Made by a program: the position numbers and the translations under genes
Assembly (NCBI GenBank): GCA_023055355.1
Contig: JALJCS010000050.1
Span: forward strand, 496,001 to 560,000
DNA from: Agelaius tricolor
Lineage: Eukaryota > Chordata > Aves > Passeriformes > Icteridae
Length of the DNA stretch: 64,000 nucleotides
Reading direction: 5' to 3'
Notes under the pieces: generated by a model
The model's input: only the letters and a program-made list of their open reading frames with translations
Told to the model about the DNA's origin: nothing
Database searches by the model: none
Part shown: positions 34,667 to 47,687 of the stretch, piece by piece
How the letters are laid out: every line of letters begins with the position of its first letter
Position numbering within the stretch: the first letter of the stretch is position 1

Positions 34667-35284
34667 CAATGCCCGGAGCCGTTGTGATGGTTGGTGGCCA
34701 TGGAAAGCTGGCCTGGGCCCCTTGCTCAGGGCTGGTGTCAGTGCCCAGAGCCAGAGGGGATCCCTTGCTGGGGGCTGTGCCATGGCCACCTGCCCTGTGC
34801 CGCGCTGGCCGCTCAGGCACCAGGAACCAGCAGCCAAGGGCACTGCCAGGGCCAAAGGCCAGGTCAGCCAGACAGAAAGGGGCAGGGCTGGGCACTGTTT
34901 CCATGGCAACCGGCACTGGGGGGGACACCTGGGGCACCTGGCCTGGCAGTTGCCATGGAAAGCCCTGGCAGGCACTGAGGGCACAGCCCCTGGCACTGAG
35001 ACACTGCTGGGCCGGGTGCTGAGCACAGCGCTGAGCACGCAGAGATGGTTTTGTTCTTGCTGAGCTGCAGCACAGCCAAGGCCTGTCCTGCCCCTCGTCC
35101 AGCCACGCTGGGGAGGGGCTGGGGCTGCGGGGGAGCTTGGCAGGGGACACAGCCAGGACAGGTGACCCCAACTGACCCCGGGCACAGCCCAGACCAGAGC
35201 ACATCATGCTCAGGCTATGAAGGGGGGAACAAGGAGCAAGGGGGGAATTTTGGAGGGAGGCTTTTTGCCTTCCCAGCTAACACT

Positions 35285-37790
35285 TAGGCAAGAGGGGGCC
35301 CTGTTTCACCAGTGGGCAGGGTCACTACCAAAGACACAGACACCAACTGAAGGAATTGTGGCATTTATATCATGCACAGCTGCAAAGCATTACAAAAGGA
35401 AGAGCTCAGCAAAGCACATCATCATTAGCAAAGAATTACAAAAGGATAAGCTCAGCAATCCATCAGAACTCATCATTACATTTTGATGACTAACCCCTTG
35501 GTCAAACACTAGAGGTGTTTGTGGCAGACAAAGATTCTGGCTGACTATCAAGGTACACCTTACAGACATCAGTAGTACTTCAGTGACACCGTTCTTCATT
35601 CTTTTTTCTCAATCTCCTTGGAGTTAGGAACAAGAATTCTGTTGTCCATGGAGCTGGCACCTTTTTAATTCCAGAATAATGCCCCCAGGCCCTTTGCTGT
35701 TCAGCTTTACCATGTTGTCTGGGGCTAACAAGGCTTGGGGGGCCCTTTCCCCTCTGGCTGGAAGGGGCCGGGTCCCAGTCCCTGAGGGGCACCCAGGCTC
35801 CTGGATGCAATTCCTGTGCAAGTCCCTCAGTGTCACAGCAGCCTTCCCATGGAGCCCCGTGGATCAGAGCATTTGCCAAAGGGGCCCTTGGGGCAAACAG
35901 GGAGATTTGGTCTGGCAGCATGTGTAAAACAATATCGTGTCAGATCTACTTGTTCTCACACACAATCCTTGGCTGCAGGGACACATTCCCATTGCTCCTG
36001 CCCAGCTTTCAGGACTCAGAGTTGTCTTTCCCAGGAGCTGCTCCTTCAGCTGCCTCGGGAGGGCCATTTGGCCTCCAGACCCACACTCTGGCTCCATTAT
36101 TAGGACTGCTGCATCCAAACCCTTTATCTCCACAAACGGTGGTGATTGCAGCTGGAGCTCCTTTTTTCACAATCGTTCTCAAAATTGCAAAATTGATAAT
36201 TGTGCTACCCTGTCATGGGGTTGAATAATCCAATCTTGTTCACTATTGTTTAACAGAATTACTGTAATTTCTCCTGGATATTCTGCATCAATTCCTCCTG
36301 CCATGACATGAACACTTTGCAAGGCCAAGCTCCAAGGGAGCAGTTACCAAAGCAAAGTGTCCTGGAGGAATCTGAATTCCTGTTTCAGTATTGATGGCTT
36401 TCATTTGCTTTGAATTTCTCCTCATGAATTCCAATGCATGAAGGCCCAGCCCTGCAGCCTCTGGGCTGGCCCTGCCAGGGGCCATCACAGCCAGAACAAT
36501 TTCCCAGGCAGTCCAAGTCTCACTGCCCATGGCTGGATTTGCAAATTGGGGGCAGCCGTGCACAGCCAGGGGGTTTCCATTTCCCCCGTGGGCCATTGTT
36601 CAGGGCATGGAGCACATCTGGGAGATGGGTTCTCCATGGGCAAAGGTTCCCATCTCCTCATTTTTCAACTGCTCTTTTAACAACCCCTTCACCCGTTCAA
36701 CCAATCCTGCAGCTTGTGCATAGTCTGGGACATGAAAAACCCTGCAGGCTTCATCCCTGTATTTTTCACAGCAACAGACAAAGCCCTCTGCATCACAGTA
36801 TCACCAAACCCTGGGAAATAGCCAATTTCCTCCCTTCCTCCTTTTTTAATTGTCTACAATCTCACAAAGTTGACCACTGACAGTAGGGTCCTGGCCAATC
36901 CTGTTCTGTAGGGTATTTAGAGTTACATTCTTGAGCAGCCAAAGCTACCAAATTAGTATTGTCAGCACTATTTCACATTATTATTATTTCATATGTAGAT
37001 ATACATATTGATATACATATAGACAGATAGATACAGACATATATCTATAATATATCTATAATATATATATTAAGGTCTTATTATACAATAAATACATATA
37101 GTTATTTAGTATATTGATATTTCACTGGTACAAATGCAGCTGAGCTCAAGATTAAAACCTTCTGCTCTTGCTCCATGTGGGAGCATTCCAACAATAATGG
37201 TTCCTTCTGAAGGTGCTGTTTCCATTGGACTCTTAACAAATTCATCTTTGTCTGCCCAAACCCACAAGTCCTTTTCCTTTTCCATGTGCAGTTTTTGGAT
37301 GCATTTGAAGACATCCAGGGCTGCAGCTTCTTTTACCCGACTGCCCCACTGCTCCCACGGGGCTCCCACCTCAGCCCACTGCAGAGCCAGGGAACTCCAG
37401 GGAAGGGCTTCCCATCTGGGAATTTCTGATGGCACTGATGCCTCACATTGGCATTGAACAAGTGACATTTGGTTGGGATCTGGCCAGACTGGGCCAGTTT
37501 GGTTTGACCAGTGGCCAAAGTCAGCACCAAAGACACAGACTCCAACTGAAGGAATCAGTGTCATTTCCTGCAGTTCAGAGCAGCAAAGAATCACAAAAGG
37601 AGCAGCTCAGCAATGCACCCAATCATCCCCACCAAAGATTGCCTGCAGTGATTAAGAAAGATGCAGCAGCATTTCCCCTCAGCCTTTGCCATCCCCCAGA
37701 TGCACACAGCAGCTGGGGAAGCTGTCACAGCCAAGGGCTGCAGAGCCACTCCTGGGCACTGGCAATTCCTGCAGGTGCCTCCAGCCCCAG
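35285..37790 (-). mobile_element. ERV-L-like relic with integrase end and dUTPase, copy 2
   Basis: Counterpart of the copy-1 relic with the same broken frames; the dUTPase motifs lie at about 36200-36450 and the integrase end at about 36600-36760. It arose by duplication of the segment, not by an independent insertion. Confidence 0.58.
36990..37085. repeat. (TA)n-rich simple repeat, copy 2
   Basis: Shorter version of the copy-1 tract inside the same ERV relic. Confidence 0.8.
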
Positions 37791-38965
37791 CTGAGGCTCC
37801 AGGCCCGCTGGGAGAGGGCCCAGCTCTGACAGTGCTGCATGAACAAACTGACAGCACTGCTAGTGTGGCAACATCTGCTTTCATCCTCCTCTTGGCTCCC
37901 TCCCAAAGCCTGGCCAGGCCTCAAGGAGGAGCCAAGGCAGCTGACTTTGATCCTTCAGCCCCACACAAGGCCAGATGTCAGATTTCATGGCCTTCTCTGG
38001 CTTCTAAATACACAAAGGTCCATCCATGTTTCACTAAGGAGTGGCTACATCTATCACAGTGCTAATGACCATGCATATCTCAGCAGGGAGCAGATACAAA
38101 GATAACCTTTGCTTGGAAGGTTCCTCCAGAGGCCACCTTGGGCTCAGGGCCTGCTGTCCAGGCCTCACTCAGGGCTGCTGTGCAGGCCTTGGCACTTCAG
38201 GGACGTGCTTTAGTGCTGGGCTTGGCACTGCTGGCTGAGCGGCTGCACTGGGTGAGCTCAGAGGGCTTTTCCAACAGAAAGGATTCTGTCATTCCATGAT
38301 GATATCCGCTGCATTCAGCTGGGGCTATTTTAGCAGCATTACTTTGCTCCAGAAGTTCCCTCTTGCCCAGCTCCTGTGGCCTGAGGCTTCAGCTCCTTCA
38401 GCTCCTGGTGCTGAGCTGCTCATGCTGAACGAGAGCACTCGCAGAGACGAATCCAGTCCATCCAATTCCTTCTGGGACACGCAGAGGGGAGGCTGTGCAA
38501 ACAGGAGCATTGTTTGCTGTGGCCTCCTCTCTGCCCTTCACGCCTTTCAGCGCTTTGAAGCAGCCAAGAGCTTTCTCCAAGAGTGCAATGGAGCAGCTGT
38601 TCCTGCTCGCGGGCCGGGCTCTTCCCAGTCTCTGCCCTTGCCTGCTTCTGCCCCTCTTGCTGTGCCCTCTGTTCCCCCAGGGCTGGCTGGCTGCTGCCCA
38701 GGACTGTGGCACTGGCACAGATCCAGTGCTCCAGAGCCTCCTTTCTGTGCCCTTGGAGCTGCCTGGGCACAGCAGCCTTTTCCATCTGGAAGCTCCCCAT
38801 GGACAGGGAGTGCCCAGCTCCGTTCCTTGCACAGCCTCCAGGAGCCCAGGGCTGCCATCTCAAGTCCCTGCTGGCACTGGGGGCTCCCAGGTGCCTCAGG
38901 CTGCTCTGACACCGCTGCACACGGGAGGGAACAGGGGCAGGGGCTGTGCTGAAAGTCAGCTCCAT

Positions 38966-38998
38966 CTGCTGCTGCTGCTGCTGCTGCTGCCGCTGCTG
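38966..38998 (+). repeat. (CTG)8-CCG-(CTG)2 repeat, copy 2
   Basis: Orthologous position to the copy-1 (CTG)14. The CCG interruption and fewer units show the tract length changed after duplication. Confidence 0.92.
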
Positions 38999-38999
38999 T

Positions 39000-40740
39000 G
39001 GGGTCATTTGTGCAGCCCTGGCCCAGAGTCAGGGATCAGATGCTGCCAGTCTCTTCCAGCCCTGGCTGCTCAGAGGTTGGGCCTTGGAGCCTCAGGTGGC
39101 CAAAGGCAGCTGCTGCTGGGCCCTCTGTGTGTGCCCGTGTTCAGCAGTGCTGCTCCATCAGTCTGTGCCCAGCAACGGGGAAAAGCCTCAGCCCTGCAGG
39201 GCCAGGAGCTGCCGGGCTCTGCCTGAGCAGCTCAGCCAGCAGCAAGGGAGCTGCTCCACACAGGAACCAGGAGCAAAGGACACTCCTTCTGTAGGACATG
39301 TTTTCTATTTAAAGGAAAAAAAGGAAAAAGAAAAAAAACTATATAAAATGTGAAAGATGAAAACAAAACCCAAGTGTTAGTGAAAAAGTTCTGAAACTTT
39401 GCATTAAGAGGTAAATGATTTTTTTAAAGGGGAACTCAGTTATTTACATTGTAAATGTGCTGATGGCATGGATCCATCTTACTGACCTCAGCAGCCTTTG
39501 AAAAGATTCTGGGCTTTGTTTCCAACATTGCCATTTGAAATTGTGCTCAAAGCAAGAGGAAATTGCTTTGTGCCCTTCCCGCTCCAAGCAGGACTGGGAA
39601 TGGAAACTCTGTCAAAGCCCAAATCCTTTAGAAGATGCCCTTCCTTCTCAGCCTGGGAAGGAGCTGCACATTCCCTGTGAAACTGTCAGGGATTTCTTAG
39701 AGACACAAAGTGCCACTTAGGGCTTTTTCCTCTGGTTTGGCAGTGCAGAAGGGCAATTCTCCATCCAACAGCTCCAGACCGCACTGCCTCAGGAACACGG
39801 CCCACTCGCCACCTTTGGCCCACTCAGGCACTTCTAGAGGAGGAAGAAAGTGCAATTGCACAATTCCAGCCAATCAAGAAGGAAGAATGGGACAGACAAA
39901 CACCCTGTGCAGATCCAGGCGTTCAGCTGGGACTGTGGAGGGTTTGGGTTCTTGCCAATTGGATGTGTGTCCCCAGCTGCAATCTCTGGGCCTGCAGCAG
40001 AGTCTCACTCAGCTGCCAAAGCAGAAAGCTCAGCCGCTGTGCTCGCAAGGGGCTCGTCTGATGCAAAGCTGTCAGAGCAATGTGAGGGCAGAGCCAGCCC
40101 AGCTGGGCCCAGGGCTGAGCCCAGCAGAGCCCTGGCAGAGCCCAGAGCAGCCTCAGCAGCCACAGAGCCCGGCTGCAAGGAGAGAAAGCAGAAAGTGCCC
40201 ATCAGCTGAGGGCTCCTGTGCCCTTGTGCCAAGGCCTGCGGTGCCCAGGCCATGCTGGCTGTGCCCAGAGCTGTGCCCAGAGCTGCCCATCCCTGCTGCC
40301 TTGGGCAGCAGAGCAGGAGGGCAGGACATGTGCCCAGCCTGCAGCCAGCCACGGCACATCCAGCCCTCAGCAGCTGCCCAGAGCAGGATGCTCCTGTGCT
40401 CGCTGCCATCTCCCAAAAGCTCTGATCCCACCCTGCCAAGCACACACGGACCCACCTCACGCCAGCCATGGCTGCAAGAAAAGCTGCTCCCAAACCATGG
40501 CCTCAGCCTTCTCCAAGGTCACCGCCCATCCACGCCACAGCTGCTCCCAAGCACTTCCCCATCCACACTGGACCACCTGGAACGCTTCCTCTGGAAAAAC
40601 AAACAACACATTCTTGAAAAGAGATTAGAGACAAAAAGGGAAAACAAGAAAAACGGGAAAAAATCTTATCTCTGTAAGGGCCTTGAGGAAGGCCCAACTC
40701 CTACATGGTAGGGAAAAACCCAGCCATGGCTGAGGGAAGC
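39000..40740. other. Duplicon interval with possible minus-strand exon-like pieces, copy 2
   Basis: Counterpart of 15480-17200 with the same exon-like pieces (near 39730-39840 and 40560). Nothing recognisable beyond that. Confidence 0.35.
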
Positions 40741-41075
40741 CCACACTTTCTCACTTCCACCCTGCAGAGCAAAGCAGCCCCTGCACAGCTTCTGGAGTCC
40801 CACCTCTGCTCCCAGCATGGGGCTTTGCTTGTGTCGGGCTGGCTGCCCCAGCCCCAGCCCCAGCCCAGGCCACGGTGGCTGCTGGGGGCTGTTGGCAGGG
40901 CCAGGAGCCCACTCCCATTTGTACCCAGCCCAGCCCATGCCCCAGCCCTGCCAAAAACAGCTGGGCAGCGACTGAAGAATGAGTTGCATCTGCCCCAGCA
41001 GAGGGGGAACCTTTGCTTCCCAGCCAGGCTGGGCCATGCCCAAATCTGGCAGCATTTCCCCGGGTGGGGACTCAC

Positions 41076-41195
41076 CTGCAAATTCCCTGTGGAGTTTGGC
41101 TTTGAAGAAGGTGCCAGAATCAAAGTCCATCACCTTCAGCCTCCAGTGGCCAGGCTGAGGAAGAGCTTCTCATCCTTGGTGCCATCCTGGCTGTC

Positions 41196-41251
<56 letters not shown>

Positions 41252-41292
41252 CCCCACCCGGTACAGCTTCTCCAGGGGCTCCTTCTCCTTCC
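41076..41292 (-). pseudogene. PIM-like kinase exon relic with CAG/CTG tract, copy 2
   Basis: Same composition as the copy-1 relic: PIM-like GKEKEPLEKLYRVG, then a CTG tract (17 units), then DFDSGTFFKAKLHREFAG ending at an intact AG|GTGAGT donor. About 110 residues of the kinase core are missing between the two ends, so no kinase can be made from it. Confidence 0.75.
41198..41248 (+). repeat. (CAG)17 repeat, copy 2
   Basis: Pure CAG at the position matching the 30-triplet tract of copy 1; 13 triplets shorter. Confidence 0.95.
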
Positions 41293-41566
41293 CTGGGGGC
41301 AGACCAGGCTCTCAGGGCTCTGCCCAGGGCCCCAGCTGTCAGGGAACCAGCACAAGCAAAACCAGCTTGGATGGCGGCCACCAGTGCTGGGCAGAGCAGC
41401 TCAGCTGCAGCACAAGGGCTGAGTGTGCCCATCCCATGACCCTGTACAGTGACACAGGCAGCACAAAAAGGTCTGGGTTCCTTTGCTTCTGATTGCCAAG
41501 GCATGTGTGGAGCTGCAACTTACCAGGGCCCTGCATCAAAGTGTGCCTGTGGCTCTCTCCCTTCTT

Positions 41567-44047
41567 CTACGGCCGAGGAATATCCTGCACCCAAGGATCA
41601 GAGAACAGGTCTTCTAATGTGGGTCTTTCCAAGGAGTTCACGGATAAACACCACCTGATCAGATCTTTGCACTCTGGGCAGAGAAAGCAGAAACTGCCGG
41701 TCAGCCAGAGAAGGCTCCTGTCCGCTTTGCCCCACTATTGCCATGCCCAGGCCTTGCTGGATGCACTCAGGGCTGGGCCTAAACTTTCCCATCAATTCCC
41801 TGTTTTGGAGGAGAGCAGGACATGTGCCACCTCCTCAGCAGCTGCCAGAGCAGGATGCTCACGAGCCCGCTGCTGGCTCCCAGCACTGGGATTCCCCCCG
41901 TGGCCAGAGAAGAGGATCCACCTTGAGAGAGCCCTTGTGGCAGCGGGAGCTGGCCCCAGCTGAGGTTCCGGCCCCTCCTGAAAGGGTGCTCCCCGCAGAC
42001 CATCTGGTGCAGCAGGATGCCCAGGGACCAGATCGTTGCTGCCTCGCCATGGTACCAGCCAAAGTCGTTCCATTCCGGGGGGCTGTAGGATGGTGTTCCT
42101 ATGGAATACAGATGGAGTTCAGCAGGGGGATGCTGCTGCTCCCAGAGCCTGGCCCCACCATCCCTGGGCCTGCGGGGGCTGCATCAGTGGCACACAGGGT
42201 GACCACTGCCCTCTCGCCAGCACCTGGGACTTGTGCACAAACTTAGGCTTGGAAAAGAAGTCACTGGTGTCAGAAGAGGGCAGAGGAAGCCCTGGCTAAG
42301 CCTGACCATGACAAGCAAAGGAAAAACCCTCTCTGTGCTGGGGAAAACATGCCCTTATCCTCCCTGCCTGCATTGCCCCAAAAATATTAGGAAGCCAAGG
42401 CAAACAGGGCGAGTGGAGCAGTGCAAGCCCTTCCTCTCGCCTGCACACCAAACTGGCTGGGGCACAGGTTCCGCCCCCCTCTCTGCTACCCCCACCCAGG
42501 GGGGTTTTGGTCGGGCTGGCTGCCCCAGCCCAGCCCCAGTCCTGGGCAGAGTGGCTGGCAAAGGCTGCCAGCAGGGCTGGAAGATGGCTCCCCACCCAGC
42601 CCCGCTCTAAAGCAACTCAGCTGAAGACTCAGTCCCCTGACTGGCAGCAAAAGGGAGAATCCCCGCTGCCACAGCCAGCTTGGGCTGGGAGATGTTGGGC
42701 CATGAGATCCCGGGACCAGGAGTACACCCTTACGTGGGCTCACCTGCAAAGTGGGTGTAGGCTGTCTCTTGCAGGTAGGTGCCACAGCCAAAGTCAATCA
42801 GTTTGGCCTGCCCGGTGGCCAGGTCAAGCACGATATTCTCGGGTTTTATGTCGCGGTGCAGGACCCCGCAGCTGGTGCAGTGCCACACGGCCTCCAGCAC
42901 CTGGCGGAACAGCTCCCGCGCCACCTCCTCGGGCACGAACCGCCGTGCCCGAATGACACGATGCAGGTCCTGACACCGCTCTGGCCGCTCCATCACCATC
43001 ACGATGTCGTTGGGCAGCTCGAGCCACTCCAGGAGCTGCACCACGCCGGGGAAGCCAGTGGACACCCTGGCCTGCAGCACGATCTCCAGCGGGGCCCTGC
43101 TGCCGTCGGGCTGCGGGAGGAGCACGATGCCCTCAGTGGGGCCGATGCCGTGCCAGGCCTGGGGAAGCCCTGAGCCAGCCCGGGATGCTCTGCGCCCTGC
43201 GCTGCGCCCACGCCCGCTCCCCCTCGAGGCGTCCTGGCGGCTTCCACCGTGCCGGGCCTCGGCTCATCCCCGCCCGGCAGCCCCGGCTGCTGCCGCTGGC
43301 CCCACTCACTCACCAGCTCGCCCCAGTGCCGGACGCGGTTCCGTGGCACCCTCTTGATGGCCACCTGCAAGCCAAGGACAGCAGCGGGCTCAGCTCGCCG
43401 CCCGCTCTGCCCAGCCCCATCCTCCTCCTCCTCCGTCCCCTCGTCCTGCGCCCGCCGCCGGCCCCGCCGCTCACCGGGGCGCCGTCCGAGAGCCGCGTGG
43501 CCGCGAAGACGCTGCCGAATCCTCCGCGCCCCAGCAGCGAACCCAGGCGGTAGCGCTCCTTCAGGGCCTCGTGCGCCGTCCCTGCGGGCGGGACGCGGCT
43601 GTCAGCGCTCGGCCCGGGGCCAGCAACGGCCCCCGAGCGCCCCTCAGCCGCCCCGGGCCGGCCATGCCCAGGCCTTCGCTCCTCGCAACGCGGCACGGGA
43701 GGCTCGGGGCCGGCGGCCGCGCTGCCGAGCGGCGGAGCTCGGGCCGGGGAAGCCGCAGCGGAGGCGGAGGCGGCGGCAGCGGCCGCGCCGCCTGTGTCCT
43801 CCGCGGGCCCCGGGAGGAGCCGGGGCCGGGGCCGGGCTCGGGGCTGGAGCCTGCCTCGGGGCCGGGGCCGGGCTCGGGCCAGGCGGAGGCAAAGGGCGGC
43901 GATGCCGCCCCCGCACACGGCACTGATGCCCGCCCAGCAGCGCCACCGCTAGTAGGGCCAGAGCCGGGCGGAGGCGAGACCGCGGCGGGACGGGCGGGGC
44001 CGGGCACGGGGCAGCCCCGCCCGGGGCCGGGGGCGGGCCGGGGGCAT
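41567..44047 (-). CDS. PIM-family Ser/Thr protein kinase (pim-1-like), copy 2, five exons, early stop codon
   Basis: Exons (minus): 43475-44047, 43314-43364, 42744-43110, 41922-42098, 41567-41673; same splice sites as copy 1. The kinase core keeps every motif, including a canonical VLHRDIKPEN loop, IDFG, YSPPEW and the IPRP end. Exon 1 is 42 bases longer than in copy 1, from extra Pro/Gly/Arg codons. Counting from the equivalent ATG at 44047, codon 33 is TAG (43949-43951) where copy 1 has TGG, and I see no in-frame ATG between it and the glycine loop. Either this copy is a recent pseudogene, it starts at another codon or first exon, or the true start in both copies lies downstream of the stop. 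Confidence 0.72.
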
Positions 44048-44310
44048 GGCCCGGCCCGGCAGGGGGAGAGGGAGGCGGGGACACGAGAGGGAAGCGGGGA
44101 GAGGAGAGGGACGCCGGGCGAGGGACCCCGGGAGAAGGGTGCCCGACGGCGGGAAAGGGAGACTCAGAGACAGAAAGAGAGAAAGACCAAGAAAGAGAGA
44201 CAGAAAAAGAAAGATAGAAAGAGAAAGATCGTTATAGATTATCTGGTTTTCTGCTTTTGCCGCTGCTGCCGCCGCTGCTGCTGCCGCCGCTGCCGCCGCT
44301 GCAACTGAAG
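44048..44310 (-). promoter_or_regulatory. CpG-rich, GA-rich 5' flank of the PIM-like kinase, copy 2
   Basis: Counterpart of the copy-1 flank, with an added GAGAGGGA-type unit near 44080-44105. Confidence 0.45.
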
Positions 44311-45916
44311 CACCGGGGCCGTTCGTCCCCGTGTCCGTTCCCCGCTCGCCCCACGAGCCCCACGTTCGAGCCCCGCGCGCCCCGGGCACAGCCCCTGAGT
44401 CTGTCCAAACACGGCAACTTTGCAGCCTTGAGCCCAGGTGCAGAGCCCTGACTCCTGCACACTGGCACAGCAATCCCCTCGCTTGCTGCTCTGCATTGGC
44501 CTGGCTGAGGGGCAAACACTGGCGGGACACCTTCCCTTGGGCTAGGATTCCTACCTGAGCCCAGCACTGCACTTACATCTCCAGTGTTGCCTTCCAGTAA
44601 AAACAGGGGAAGCAAAACTCTTGTGTGGCTCATGGTATTTTAGAGTGTCTAAAAATCACTAAGCCACTGATCTTAGAGGTGCAGTGCATCTGGAATTACT
44701 GGGATGGAGAAGTAGTGCAACATGGAAAAGGGGAGTATAGAAATAAATAAAGGAAAACATCTTGGATTGTTTCTTTCATTTACATTTCCCTTCTGGAAAG
44801 CTGTTTCAGTTTTCCAGGAATCTTCTCCTGTCTGCTCTTGCCAAGAATCTCTCCTGGAGAACAAGGTCAAGCTTCTGTCCCAAGATTTGCCACCAGCTGC
44901 AGCTTCTCTTGGCTTTCCACACTGCACAGTGTCTGCAGCAGGACTTTTGCAGCAAAGCAGGACAACTGTTTGGAGAACTTTACATGTCCTTTCTTTTCCT
45001 GGTGGGCTGGGGTGTTGTGCCACTGGTGAAGTTTCCATTGTGACTGTTTGTGCTGCTTTAGGGCAAATTTTGGGAGGAAACCTCCAAAAGGGGTCCATCT
45101 AGAAATCAAGTTCCAGTGGCCTCTCCCCCTACTAGTTCAGAAAAAGACTTCCCTTGGGAAAAGTAATAAAACCCCAGTTTATTTATCAAGTAAAATATTC
45201 CCAAGCATGAAAAATGAATAATATTAAATAAAACATCTGACAGTGCTGAAGGGATGGCAAATTCAGAAAATCCTTTTTGTGGTTGTATTTGGCTCACTCG
45301 GTCTCTTCTAAGTCCCTCTGGTGCTGGAATGCAGCGTCCCAGACCTCAGTGGGCCACAGGTGTGAGCTGCAGGTGTTTTTCTGGGTTTTCAGTCCAGAGC
45401 AGGTTTCAACAGTTCCAAGAAAAAGGAAAGTCCCAGTCCCAGGAACTTCTCTGCCTAAGCTAGCTAAAACCAAATTGCTGGACCTGGGCTGTGAAGGCAC
45501 TGGGAAATTTCCAAATCTGGGCACTGGCGCTGCCAGCAAACACCAGATCAGGATGGTGCTGGAGCCAGAACCTGGGAATTTCCAACTTTTGGCTTTCTGT
45601 GCCAGCAAATCACTGCACTTGGGCTGTGCTGGCACCAGGAAGTTTTCAGATCTGGGCGCTGGTGCTGCCAGCAAACACCAGATCTGTGTGGTGTCGTTGG
45701 CAGCGACAGAAATCTGCCGGATTTGGGCTCTGCTGGCACCGGGAAATTTCCAAATCTGGGTACTGGCACTGCAAACACAAGATGTGGGCAGTGCCAGAGC
45801 CAGTAGCAGAAAGTGGCCGGGTTTTGGAATTCTGTGCCAGCAAATTGCTGCTCCTGGGCTGTGTCAGAATAGGGAAATTTCCAGATCTGGGCACTGGCGG
45901 TGCCAGCAAACACCAG

Positions 45917-46376
45917 TGAAACCTTCTGGTCCTCGTCCGGACCATTGGCCAGTGGTTTCCCTGAGAACCAGCTCTGGCCACTTTACAGACAGAGACTGCT
46001 TTCATCTGCTTGTCTGGAAACAGAACTTTAATGAAGGCAAACACAACAAACAGGACAGCGTGCACAGTACGCAGAGCAAAGCAGAAAAAAGCCTGGGCCC
46101 AGGGTCCTGCAGGGATATTTATACATTTATATATGGGGAGGGGTTAAGGTGGGATCTGAGGGAAGGATCCAAGAGGAAGGAAGGATTATGAATATTACAA
46201 TTTTTGCAGTAAAATGTAACCAATGGTAGCAAAGAGAACTCAGAACTTTCTAGTAACAATCTGCATAACTGAACAAGAGGATTATGGGCGGGAGCTCCTG
46301 CTGACCCCAACTAAAGAGGGTTTTCCCACAGCCTTAAGCCAAGGTCTCCTTCTTCTTTTAAACCAACCCCAACACA
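45917..46376 (-). mobile_element. Solo LTR in the satellite, 4-bp target duplication
   Basis: 460 bp starting TG and ending CA, flanked by CCAG at 45913-45916 and 46377-46380. On the minus strand it has a TATATAAATG box followed by an ATTAAA signal, giving the orientation. A 4-bp duplication fits class I (gammaretrovirus-like) integration. Confidence 0.82.
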
Positions 46377-47030
46377 CCAGATCTGGGAGGTGCCGGGTTT
46401 TGGCTTTCTTTGCCAGACAATTGCTGCATTTGGGCTGTGCTGGCACAGGGAAATTGCCAGATCTGGGCACTGGCGGTGCCAGCTAACCGCAGATCTGGGT
46501 GGTGCCGGTGCTGACACCAGAAAATTGCCAGGTTTTGTCTTTCTGTGCCAGCAAACTGCTGGACTTGGGCTGTGCTGCCACTGGGAAACTGCTGGATCTG
46601 AGCACTGGCAGTGCCAGCAAACACCAGATCTGGGTGGGGCCAGCACCAGGTGTTTGCAAGGTTTTGGCTTTCTTTACCAGAAAATTCCTCGACTCGGGCT
46701 GTGCCGGCACCGGGAAATTCCCGCATCTGGGCACTGGTGGTGCCAGCAAACACCGGATCTTGGCATTGCCAATGACGGTAGCAGGGAATTGCCAGATTTT
46801 GGCTTTCTTTGCCAGAAAACTGCTGGACTTGGCTCTGCCAGAACGGGGAAATATCCAGATGTGAGCACTGGCAGTGGCAGCAAACACCAGGTCTGGGCGC
46901 CTGTATTGGTATCAGGAAATTGCCGGATTTTGGTTTTCTGTGCCAGCAAATTGCTGGACTTGGGCTGTGCCAGCACTGGGAAATTTCTGGATCTGGGCAC
47001 TTGTGCAGCAGGCACCAGATCTGGGTGGTG

Positions 47031-47687
47031 TGTTGTAGTGTGTTTTCATACATTGTAATACTTTGTGATAGTTTAGGTTTTGAATCCCCGTATTTTTCCC
47101 AAATGGTTCATCCCAGATGGTACCCCCCTCCCTTTCCCTGTGTAATCCTTTGCCCTTGCTGAGATCATCCCCAAATCCCCACCCTGGCTCTCTGTCAATC
47201 ACTCAGCATCCCATCCCCTCCCTCTAGAAGCTTCGGTCCAGGATGTCGAGTGATCAGCCAGAGGCCAGGGGTCAGCCCCCCAAGCCTTGCCCCATACGCT
47301 GTCCTAAATGTCCATCCCCCAGGACCCATCCCTTAGGGTCACTTCTTGGTTAGTCAAATGTTCTCTACTTTGGCTTTCCACCTCCCTTTAAATGTAACCT
47401 TGGCACATCTCCCGGGGCTCTCGGCAGGAGGCCCCTGAGGTGTAGGGGCTCCTTTGGGACACCTGGAATAAAACCTTGGATTAACCCCTGCTAAGAGTCG
47501 GCCCTTTCTCTTCTACCGCTGTCTCTGGTGTCTCTTGTGCTGCACAGGCGGCCAGCCCAGGTGCCCTCAGTACCCTCGGGGCACAGAGAGTGTCTCCCCG
47601 CTGTCGGCCGTGTCGGGGCTGCCCCCGGTGTCTGCCGACTCGGGACTGGCCCAGGGTTCCTGAGAGGCTCCCAGAGAGACAGAGACA
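47031..47687 (+). mobile_element. Solo LTR in the satellite, 6-bp target duplication
   Basis: 657 bp starting TGTTGTAGTG and ending GAGACA, flanked by GTGGTG at 47025-47030 and 47688-47693. AATAAA at 47467-47472 gives plus orientation. A 6-bp duplication fits class II (alpha/betaretrovirus-like) integration. Confidence 0.85.

Larger units (their letters stand above)
11090..34681 (+). repeat. Duplicon copy 1 of a tandem segmental duplication
   Basis: Sequence from 11090 reappears from 34682 with only scattered mismatches and short indels: 11090-21984 pairs with 34682-45442, and 21991 to about 28895 pairs with 55709-62689. The remainder (28896-34681) is seen once in the window. The two copies are in direct orientation and copy 2 starts where copy 1 ends, the layout of a tandem duplication with a 23.6-kb period. 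Confidence 0.88.
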
